Positions 1 to 5,197 of a stretch of 6,105 nt of DNA are shown piece after piece. The number at the start of each line of letters is the position of its first letter. The first letter of the stretch is position 1. Under the pieces are notes generated by a model, which saw only the letters and a list, made by a program, of their open reading frames with translations, did no database searches and was not told the DNA's origin. Position numbers and translations under genes: made by a program. Origin of the DNA: Caryophanales bacterium UBA5632 (GTDB lineage: Bacteria > Bacillota_I > Bacilli_A > Izemoplasmatales > Hujiaoplasmataceae); contig DIJY01000045.1 in NCBI GenBank assembly GCA_002421405.1, positions 1 through 6,105 of the forward strand. Direction: 5' to 3'.

Positions 1-269
1 GAGATAATGTCGATGGTAAATTAGGTGATAATACAACAAGCGATACTTTGACGCCGCTTGAGATTACATTCATTAATACAAGTCCGACTTTATTAAAAAG
101 TGAAAATCTTAATCTAAATGAAGTTTTTTACTTGTACACTCCAGAAATGGAAGGTTTCATCTTTGAGGGTTGGTTTGAAGATCAAGGATTAAGTATTCCA
201 TTTGGATCAACCGTTTTAAACCCCACAAGTAATCTTTCATTATATGGCGAGTGGATTCTTGAAGATTAG
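1..269 (+). CDS. C-terminal fragment of an RCC1-repeat / InlB B-repeat surface protein (5' end outside window)
   Basis: The frame is open from the window edge (first full codon at 3) to a TAG at 267-269, so this is the tail of a longer gene; the TTG at 48 is an internal Leu codon and not a start. The first residues read DNVDGKLGDNTTSD, followed by TPLEI. This is the end of an RCC1 propeller blade (consensus N..GQLGDGT...P..I). The rest carries the second half of an InlB B-type (Listeria-Bacteroides) repeat, with GFIFEGWFED and the closing LSLYGEW. The same order, last blade then half B-repeat then a short acidic tail, ends the complete lipoprotein at 2983-4971, so the two are probably paralogues, although their sequences have diverged. 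By analogy it is likely extracellular; its signal peptide cannot be seen. No terminator follows it, so transcription may continue into the glycosylase gene 44 bp downstream. Ligand and function are unknown. Confidence 0.85.
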   Translation, partial: DNVDGKLGDNTTSDTLTPLEITFINTSPTLLKSENLNLNEVFYLYTPEMEGFIFEGWFEDQGLSIPFGSTVLNPTSNLSLYGEWILED

Positions 270-302
270 TTACTTCTTGATTTTTATCGATAATAATTAA
301 TT

Positions 303-306
303 GAGG
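303..306 (+). promoter_or_regulatory. Ribosome binding site fixing the glycosylase start
   Basis: GAGG lies 7 nt before the ATG at 314. The in-frame TGA at 302-304 overlaps this site, so the coding region cannot extend upstream. This matters because it excludes a start that would supply an N-terminal proline. Confidence 0.75.
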
Positions 307-313
307 TATTGAG

Positions 314-1138
314 ATGATTGAATTGACTGAAGCATTACCGTTTGCCAAAAAAGCAAACGAAAGTTTAAAAGGACTAGAAATTATCAATGCAGAAGTCTTA
401 AAATTTCCGCATAAATTTGCTTGGTTTAATCATGAGAATGATTTGTTTAAGAATAAATTAATGAACCGACAAATTGTTGAAGTTACATCAAGTGCGCATT
501 TTATAAGGTTTATCCTTGATAATCAAAATGAACTTGCGATTAGCGAAGACGTTAGCTTCACTTACGCCAATCAATTATCCAATAAGACGAAGCATCAATT
601 AAAATTGGATTTGTCAAATGGATACTCACTCATATTTCAAATCAAATTATATGGTTTCGTTTTATTAGGCACCAAAGACGAATTAAGTGAACAACAACAT
701 TATTACCGTAAAGCAATTGAAGCTATTTCGCCTTTGGATGATCGATTTACCTTCGAATATTTTAAAGAAAGAACGATGCTTGATTCAAAAAAAGGATCAT
801 TGAAACAAGCTCTCGCAACTGAGCAGCATATACCCGGCTTTGGTAATGGGCTGTTACAAGATGTATTATTTCATGCTAAAATGAGTCCAAAAAGAAAAAT
901 CAGTCTTTTAACCGAAGAAGATAATAAAAATCTCTATCAAAAATTGATAGAGAAAATAACCGAAATTGTTACCAAAGGTGGAAGAGATTTACAAATTGAT
1001 ATGTTTGGTGAACGTGGGGGATATACAACACTGATGACCTCCGCAAGAGATACCTGTCCAATCTGCCATCAACCATTGTCGAAAGAAGCTTATTTAGGCG
1101 GGAAAGTCATTTATTGTCCTTTTTGCCAAATTGAATAA
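314..1138 (+). CDS. Fpg/Nei-family DNA glycosylase homologue lacking the N-terminal catalytic proline
   Basis: The 274-residue length is normal for formamidopyrimidine-DNA glycosylase. Three regions place it in the family. The N-terminus MIELTEA corresponds to MPELPEV. The H2TH domain spans about 145-200, with PLDDRF at 140-145 and IPGFGN at 173-178, where N178 is the conserved DNA-contacting Asn. The C-terminal zinc finger has Cys 248, 251, 268 and 271 in the canonical C-X2-C-X16-C-X2-C spacing. Known family members remove oxidised bases using the amino group of Pro2 after Met removal; here residue 2 is Ile, while Glu3 and Glu6 are kept. The usual beta-hairpin Lys (E. coli Lys57) seems to be His62, and the zinc-finger Arg position holds Gly next to Lys264. 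Related MIELPEA-type proteins are, from memory, common in Firmicutes and often annotated endonuclease VIII. The start is firm: an in-frame TGA lies at 302-304 and GAGG at 303-306 is 7 nt upstream. It may be a lesion-binding protein or use different chemistry. Confidence 0.85.
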   Translation: MIELTEALPFAKKANESLKGLEIINAEVLKFPHKFAWFNHENDLFKNKLMNRQIVEVTSSAHFIRFILDNQNELAISEDVSFTYANQLSNKTKHQLKLDLSNGYSLIFQIKLYGFVLLGTKDELSEQQHYYRKAIEAISPLDDRFTFEYFKERTMLDSKKGSLKQALATEQHIPGFGNGLLQDVLFHAKMSPKRKISLLTEEDNKNLYQKLIEKITEIVTKGGRDLQIDMFGERGGYTTLMTSARDTCPICHQPLSKEAYLGGKVIYCPFCQIE

Positions 1139-1144
1139 AGAAAT

Positions 1145-1182
1145 AAAAGAAATTCCCACATATCAATGGAATTCCTTTTTTT
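1145..1182. terminator. Probable bidirectional terminator between convergent genes
   Basis: AATTCC (1151-1156) pairs with GGAATT (1168-1173) around an 11-nt loop. After one A/C mismatch, AAAAG (1145-1149) pairs with CTTTT (1175-1179). On the plus strand the hairpin runs into seven Ts (1176-1182), giving a terminator for the glycosylase gene. On the minus strand the bases after the hairpin are also T-rich, so it can serve the convergent membrane-protein gene, whose stop codon is one base away. Confidence 0.75.
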
Positions 1183-1183
1183 G

Positions 1184-1555
1184 TTATCGAGTTGACTGTT
1201 TGTTTTTATACTTCCAACTGATGAAGTATAAAATGCTTATGATGATTCCAGGAATAACGATAGGAAGAACAAATCTTGTATATAAAAAGCCTTTATTAAC
1301 CCATAACAATATCAATAAAAACATCGATGCTAAAAAGAATGTGATTGACGGAATCCATTCTTTTTTCCATCCGACGATGATAGAAATGAGTAAAATAAGC
1401 ATCGGGATGTTATGAATTAGAAATCCAAAAGCAAGGTTAATGAATGTGTCTTCAATTTCAAAAACATCAAATGAGAACATCAATAATATTATTAGTATTG
1501 CAAGGGATAAAATTCTGCCTAGCCAATAGAAGAAAGTATACAGTTTATTGTTCAT
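1184..1555 (-). CDS. Small four-helix membrane protein of unknown function
   Basis: The protein has 123 residues. I place the start at the ATG complementary to 1553-1555, because AAAGGTGG (complement of 1563-1570) lies at the right distance. A longer reading from 1639 would run through the -10 element and the binding site and is unlikely. Four hydrophobic segments lie at about 11-31, 38-62, 68-86 and 94-113, with charged or turn residues between them (EIED at 33-36, KKEW at 64-67) and a basic tail (KYKNKQSTR). There is no signal peptide cleavage site and no catalytic motif. The pattern RILSL...DVFE, then FLIHNIP, then WKKEWI resembles a widespread family of about 110-130-residue bacterial membrane proteins of unknown function; this is from memory and unchecked. 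The gene is divergent from the acyltransferase and convergent with the glycosylase gene, so it is its own transcription unit. No function can be inferred from context. Confidence 0.8.
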   Translation of the reverse strand: MNNKLYTFFYWLGRILSLAILIILLMFSFDVFEIEDTFINLAFGFLIHNIPMLILLISIIVGWKKEWIPSITFFLASMFLLILLWVNKGFLYTRFVLPIVIPGIIISILYFISWKYKNKQSTR

Positions 1556-1562
1556 ATCACTA

Positions 1563-1570
1563 CCACCTTT
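1563..1570 (-). promoter_or_regulatory. Strong ribosome binding site deciding the start of the membrane protein
   Basis: Read on the minus strand this is AAAGGTGG, with TAGTGAT between it and the ATG at 1555. No comparable site precedes the upstream ATG candidates in the same frame. Confidence 0.8.
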
Positions 1571-1577
1571 CAATTCC

Positions 1578-1608
1578 ATTATAATACTTTTAAATTGATT
1601 ATATACAA
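1578..1608 (-). promoter_or_regulatory. Candidate promoter for the small membrane protein
   Basis: A perfect TATAAT lies on the minus strand (complement of 1578-1583), with TTGTAT (complement of 1603-1608) as a possible -35 box. The 19-nt spacer is longer than ideal, so the -35 call is weak. The -10 sits just upstream of the ribosome binding site, giving a very short leader. Confidence 0.45.
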
Positions 1609-1647
1609 TAATATACACAGATAAAGATAGTCCAAACATGAAAATTA

Positions 1648-1656
1648 TGATATATT
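1648..1656 (+). promoter_or_regulatory. Candidate extended -10 promoter for the acyltransferase
   Basis: TGA followed by TATATT (1651-1656) forms an extended -10 element. No good -35 is present 17 nt upstream, which is typical of extended -10 promoters. It lies 31 bp before the ATG at 1687, in the 131-bp divergent gap shared with the membrane-protein gene. Confidence 0.4.
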
Positions 1657-1686
1657 ATTATTAACGAGCATGGGAGGAACATAATA

Positions 1687-2835
1687 ATGAAAAAATCTAG
1701 AATTGATAAACAACAAAACATTTTACTGTTTTTTATCAAACCATTAGTCTATCCGTGGATGTGGCTTGATGCAAAAAGAATTATAAAACGAGATCCATCC
1801 GTTGATTTTAATCGTAAGGAACCTTATATCATGCTAGCGAATCATACATTCCTATTTGATGTCGTTCATGTTCCATTACGGTTTAGAAAAGTGCCTTTTA
1901 TCATTGCTTCACAAACGTTGTTTACCAAACAACCTTCAAAATTTTTTGTTTCGCAAATTGCACATGTTATTCCAAAATCAAAAGGAAAAAGTGATATTAC
2001 AACAATCAAAAATATCTTCAATGCCGTTAAAAAAGGTTATCCCATTTTAATCTTTCCAGAAGGGGATACTACTTTTTATGGTGAAACGGGATATGTTGAA
2101 GACTCAACAATGAAACTCATTAAGAAACTCAATCTCGACGTTATTATCTGTAATGTTAAAGGCGGTTATTTATCGAAACCACGATGGGCTACTGGTAAAC
2201 GGAAACGCCGTCAAATAGAGTTAAACTACAATTTAGAAATAACAAAAGAAAAACTTCAAACTCTAACGAGTGAAGAGATTGGAGTGATCCTAAACAAAGC
2301 ACTCTATCATAACGATTATGAGTATCAAAGACAAGTGATGATTCCTCATCCTGGAAAGAAACTAGCAGAAGGTTTAGAAAACGTCGTTTATGTTTGCCCT
2401 CACTGTGAAGCTATCAATTCAATCCAAACAAATGGCAACAAGATTATCTGTTCAAATTGTCATAAAGAAGGCTACATTGATGAATTTGGATTCATTCGCG
2501 ATTTCGTTTTTGATAATTTGATTGAATGGGATCAGTTTCAAAGAAAGTTTACTGAGCAGTTAAAAAAGTCAATTATTTCTAGTGATGCTACCCTATCTTA
2601 TATGAATATGGATGATGACTCCCAAAAAGAAGTAGGTCAAATTCATATTGAGTATCGCGATAATCATTTATATTTATCGGGAGCAATCACCGAAACGATT
2701 CCGGTTCAAGAAACCAACAATACAACAATTACTTTAAGAAGAGACCTGGGATTTATTTATGATAATCGTCATTTTATTTGCAAACTTGAACATTTCAATG
2801 CTGCATTTTTAAGAGTCATGCAAGACAAATATTAA
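1687..2835 (+). CDS. PlsC-like 1-acyl-glycerol-3-phosphate acyltransferase family protein with C-terminal zinc ribbon
   Basis: The 382-residue protein starts at an ATG preceded by GGGAGGA (1672-1678). The N-terminal half is a PlsC/LPLAT-type acyltransferase. It shows the HX4D catalytic motif in NHTFLFD (His53, Asp58) and the substrate-binding FPEG (123-126) in a hydrophobic strand, preceded by VIPKSKGKSD (95-104). The family transfers acyl chains to lysophosphatidic acid or related acceptors at the inner face of the membrane; the acceptor here is not shown by sequence. The usual FPEGTR reads FPEGDT, so the Arg is absent at that spot. A basic stretch (KRKRRQ, 171-176) could contact lipid headgroups. 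After the catalytic domain comes a zinc ribbon with Cys 237, 240, 255 and 258 (C-X2-C-X14-C-X2-C), then a 110-residue beta-rich tail that I do not recognise. Typical PlsC proteins are about 200-250 residues, so the tail is an added module. The gene is followed by a terminator and looks monocistronic. Confidence 0.85.
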   Translation: MKKSRIDKQQNILLFFIKPLVYPWMWLDAKRIIKRDPSVDFNRKEPYIMLANHTFLFDVVHVPLRFRKVPFIIASQTLFTKQPSKFFVSQIAHVIPKSKGKSDITTIKNIFNAVKKGYPILIFPEGDTTFYGETGYVEDSTMKLIKKLNLDVIICNVKGGYLSKPRWATGKRKRRQIELNYNLEITKEKLQTLTSEEIGVILNKALYHNDYEYQRQVMIPHPGKKLAEGLENVVYVCPHCEAINSIQTNGNKIICSNCHKEGYIDEFGFIRDFVFDNLIEWDQFQRKFTEQLKKSIISSDATLSYMNMDDDSQKEVGQIHIEYRDNHLYLSGAITETIPVQETNNTTITLRRDLGFIYDNRHFICKLEHFNAAFLRVMQDKY

Positions 2836-2855
2836 TTTATAAATTGGTTTTTCAA

Positions 2856-2886
2856 GCATCTGATATTTTTTATCAGGTGTTTTTTT
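2856..2886 (+). terminator. Rho-independent terminator of the acyltransferase gene
   Basis: GCATCTGATA (2856-2865) pairs with TATCAGGTGT (2871-2880), with two G-T wobbles, around a loop of five Ts. It is followed directly by TTTTTT (2881-2886). It lies 20 bp after the stop codon. Confidence 0.9.
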
Positions 2887-2915
2887 AAATATAATATTTA
2901 TTTTTTCTCATCATC

Positions 2916-2943
2916 TTGAATCCTATAATAACAATGTTATAAT
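2916..2943 (+). promoter_or_regulatory. Sigma-A promoter with extended -10 for the RCC1/B-repeat lipoprotein
   Basis: TTGAAT (2916-2921), a 16-nt spacer, then TATAAT (2938-2943), with TGT immediately before the -10. This is the best promoter in the window and lies 39 bp before the ATG at 2983. GGGAGGA at 2971-2977 is the ribosome binding site. Placed just after a terminator, it makes the downstream gene an independent and probably well-expressed unit. Confidence 0.75.
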
Positions 2944-2982
2944 GAATTTAGAAAATCAAATATACTATTTGGGAGGAAGACG

Positions 2983-4971
2983 ATGAAAAAAGCAATCGTT
3001 TTTTTGTCATTCATATTGAGTTTATCAATGGTGCTATTAGCCTGCGATAAAACAAGTGAAGCAACAACGACATCAAATTTACCGGCAACGACAACTTCGG
3101 GTTTTATGACAACGACGACTTATACGAATACAACAATACCGACGACGACTGAGGTTATTGAAACAACCAATAATATCATTAGTTATCAAGTTGATTTCGA
3201 TACAAATGGCGGAAATCAGATTGATTCCATGGAAGCAGAAAGAGGCTATCCCATTCTTTTACCTGTTCCTCATAAAATCGGGTATACTTTTTTAGGATGG
3301 TATACTAGTGAAGATCCTTTTTTCTATGAATTTACTTTATTTAACCAAGTTGTAGCTGACATGACGCTTTACGCAAAATGGGAGATAAATCTGTATTCCT
3401 TATCGTTTGATACGCAAGGGGGAGATAGCTTGGCAACAAAATCCATTGAGTTCAATGATGATATTGTGCTTTCTTCTCCGACTCGAATCGGGCATACATT
3501 TATCGGTTGGTATGAAGATGATGAATATACAAAGCCGTTTGATTTAGAAGTTATGCCAGCAAACAATTTTACACTTTATGCAAAGTGGAGTACCAATACT
3601 TATAAATTGACTTATCATTATGATTATCCTGTTGATGCGGAAGTATCATTTAGCCTTGTTGGAATGGGTTATTCACACACAATTGCTGTCGTCATCGGCG
3701 GGAAAGTTTTTGCGTGGGGTAGTAATTATGCAGGTCAACTCGGAGATGGAACGACAGAGAAACGGAATTTTCCAGTTGATATCACGGATAATATTCCATT
3801 GCTTGAATCTGAATATATTACTAAAATTGAATGTGGGGCGTATTATACGTTACTTCTTACGAATCAATCACGTCTACTTGGATTTGGTAGCAATTCAAGT
3901 TTTCAATTAGCAATGACCTCAGGTTCAAATTCTACGTTACCCATTGACATGACTGACGCATTCTCTCTCGTAGGAGAAGAAACGATTGTTGATGTTGTTG
4001 CAGGCGATTATTTCAATATTTTATTAACTTCAAATGGTCGAGTCTTAACTTGGGGTAGTAATTCTAATGGAGAATTAGGCATCGGGACTGCTATTTCAGA
4101 CCAACTGGTTCATGATATTACAGATCGTTTTAATCTTGATCCACTGGATTCAATTGTCAAGATTGGATCGGGTAAAAACTTTGGAGTTGTGATTTCGGAA
4201 AACAAAAGAGTTTTCACATGGGGTTTTAATTATCATGGACAATTGGGTGATGGATCAACGATAAATCGGTTAGCACCCGTTGAAATTACAGCTTCATTGT
4301 CACTCAATATTGGTGAAACAATTTCAATTATTAGTGCTTCTCATGATTTTATACATGTCGTTACAAATAATGGACGAATTTTTGCCTGGGGTCTTAATAG
4401 TAATGGTTTCTATGGAAATGGAACGAATACAAGTAGTTTAGTTCCATTATTAATTAATCCCGACTTTGACTTAGGCGTCGGTGAAAAAATCAACTATATG
4501 TCATCGGGATATAATTACGTTTTTGCGATTAGTTCTCAGTATCGTGTTTTTGTTTGGGGTGTCAATTACTACAATGAATTTGGTATTGATGAACCTGCGT
4601 CCTCAAATACACCAATCGAAATAACTGAAGTATTAGATAATCGTTTACATTTTCCAATCATTGAGCTTGCGACAGGAGGAAATGCAACGATCTTCTTGTC
4701 TTCTTATGGTACTTTAGCAACTGCTGGCAATGCAACATACGGTCAATTAGGTGATTTAGATGTTTCTATCTTGCATACACCAACAATCTATGTGACTGAG
4801 ACCTATAACTTGCTTTATAATGAATTGATTAATCATCCACTTATTTCATTTGATGATTTTGTATTTGATGGTTGGTTTGTTGATTCAGAACACATTCTTC
4901 TAAGTGATTATCTCAATATGCCAGCAACTGATATTGATTTATATGGCACCTTTATAAGAGACGATTCATAG
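2983..4971 (+). CDS. Surface lipoprotein: B-repeats and a seven-blade RCC1 propeller
   Basis: The 662-residue protein has a lipoprotein signal peptide (MKK, hydrophobic core, lipobox LLAC with Cys21), so it should be lipidated and anchored outside the membrane. A Thr-rich spacer (about 25-63) follows. Two InlB B-type (Listeria-Bacteroides) repeats lie at about 68-133 and 138-202, each with FDTxGG, GYTF or GHTF, GWY and a closing LYAKW. A third begins with YKLTYHY (207-213) but breaks off. Seven RCC1 repeats then fill 222-613 with an exact 56-residue step; the Trp of the WG motif is at 245, 357, 413, 469 and 525, replaced by Phe301 and Ala581. After the propeller, DFVFDGWFVD (625-634) and IDLYGTF (651-657) supply the missing second half of the third B-repeat. 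RCC1 propellers are protein- or ligand-binding scaffolds; no enzymatic motif is visible. A related gene ends at 269. It is flanked by its own promoter and terminator. Target unknown; adhesion or ligand binding is an inference. Confidence 0.9.
   Translation: MKKAIVFLSFILSLSMVLLACDKTSEATTTSNLPATTTSGFMTTTTYTNTTIPTTTEVIETTNNIISYQVDFDTNGGNQIDSMEAERGYPILLPVPHKIGYTFLGWYTSEDPFFYEFTLFNQVVADMTLYAKWEINLYSLSFDTQGGDSLATKSIEFNDDIVLSSPTRIGHTFIGWYEDDEYTKPFDLEVMPANNFTLYAKWSTNTYKLTYHYDYPVDAEVSFSLVGMGYSHTIAVVIGGKVFAWGSNYAGQLGDGTTEKRNFPVDITDNIPLLESEYITKIECGAYYTLLLTNQSRLLGFGSNSSFQLAMTSGSNSTLPIDMTDAFSLVGEETIVDVVAGDYFNILLTSNGRVLTWGSNSNGELGIGTAISDQLVHDITDRFNLDPLDSIVKIGSGKNFGVVISENKRVFTWGFNYHGQLGDGSTINRLAPVEITASLSLNIGETISIISASHDFIHVVTNNGRIFAWGLNSNGFYGNGTNTSSLVPLLINPDFDLGVGEKINYMSSGYNYVFAISSQYRVFVWGVNYYNEFGIDEPASSNTPIEITEVLDNRLHFPIIELATGGNATIFLSSYGTLATAGNATYGQLGDLDVSILHTPTIYVTETYNLLYNELINHPLISFDDFVFDGWFVDSEHILLSDYLNMPATDIDLYGTFIRDDS
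3055..3171 (+). repeat. Thr-rich spacer coding region (ACN-rich)
   Basis: Residues 25-63 after the lipidated cysteine are dominated by Thr in runs of three or four, with Ser, Asn, Pro and a few Glu, encoded mostly by ACA and ACG. Such low-complexity stretches act as flexible tethers holding the folded domains away from the membrane. The triplet redundancy makes it a likely site of length variation. Confidence 0.7.
3184..3588 (+). repeat. Two tandem InlB B-type (Listeria-Bacteroides) repeats
   Basis: The units encode residues 68-133 and 138-202. They align through YxVDFDTNGG / YSLSFDTQGG, then GYTFLGWY / GHTFIGWY, then MTLYAKW / FTLYAKW. These are small beta-grasp-like modules common in surface proteins of Gram-positive bacteria. 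The copies have clearly diverged. Confidence 0.85.
3646..4821 (+). repeat. Seven RCC1 repeats, constant 168-nt period
   Basis: Blades begin at residues 222, 278, 334, 390, 446, 502 and 558, each exactly 56 residues (168 nt) after the previous one. The core signature is a hydrophobic strand, a G.....(L/V) stretch, (V/I)xxWGxNxxGQLGxGT and then P.(E/D)IT. Blades 1, 3, 4, 5 and 6 keep WG; blade 2 has FG and blade 7 has AG. Seven is the number of blades that closes a ring in known RCC1 structures. Confidence 0.85.
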
Positions 4972-4989
4972 TCAATAATAGATTCTATC

Positions 4990-5019
4990 AATACCGATCA
5001 ACTCGATCGGTATTTTTTT
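4990..5019 (+). terminator. Rho-independent terminator of the lipoprotein gene
   Basis: ATACCGATC (4991-4999) pairs perfectly with GATCGGTAT (5005-5013) around a 5-nt loop, and the arm continues into TTTTTTT (5013-5019). It lies 19 bp after the stop codon. Confidence 0.93.
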
Positions 5020-5134
5020 GTTTATGATTTATATTTTAACACCCTATATAACTAATTGATCGATATAATACGGCTTATTTATCACTCTATTGGGGGTAAA
5101 AACAGGGTTTGTCTATTGATCTAAAGGAAATTAG

Positions 5135-5163
5135 TTAATTTTTCATTAATATTCGTGTATAAT
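5135..5163 (+). promoter_or_regulatory. Promoter of the cyclophilin lipoprotein gene
   Basis: A perfect TATAAT at 5158-5163 is preceded by a weak -35, TTAATT (5135-5140), at 17 nt. GAGG (5187-5190) provides the ribosome binding site 7 nt before the ATG at 5198. The leader is short, so no large riboswitch fits downstream of this promoter. Confidence 0.6.
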
Positions 5164-5197
5164 AAGTTTGTTCATATTTTTATATCGAGGTTGAAAC

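Noticed and set aside
284..293. Palindrome TTATCGATAA between the first two genes, considered as an operator or terminator
   Set aside because: It is only 10 bp, AT-rich, has no loop and no T-run, and such palindromes are expected by chance in DNA of this composition.
157..387. Minus-strand open frame across 157-387
   Set aside because: It is antisense to two well-supported coding regions and spans the start of the glycosylase gene; no ribosome binding site or recognisable motif.
1131..1415. Plus-strand open frame of 94 codons overlapping the end of the glycosylase gene
   Set aside because: It runs through the terminator hairpin and is antisense to the membrane-protein gene, which has a good ribosome binding site and clear membrane helices; its own translation has no protein-like pattern.
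1556..1639. 28-residue N-terminal extension of the small membrane protein
   Set aside because: The extension covers the TATAAT and the AAAGGTGG ribosome binding site of the shorter form and has no binding site of its own.
3055..3171. ACN triplet repeats considered as a phase-variation tract
   Set aside because: The unit is a triplet and imperfect, so slippage would change spacer length but not frame; it fits an ordinary Thr-rich tether.
3369..3566. Minus-strand frame opposite the second B-repeat
   Set aside because: It lies wholly antisense to a well-supported repeat and shows no motif or start signal.
3620..3910. Second plus-strand frame inside the RCC1 region
   Set aside because: It is a shadow of the repeat-rich lipoprotein gene, whose frame has coherent repeats throughout.
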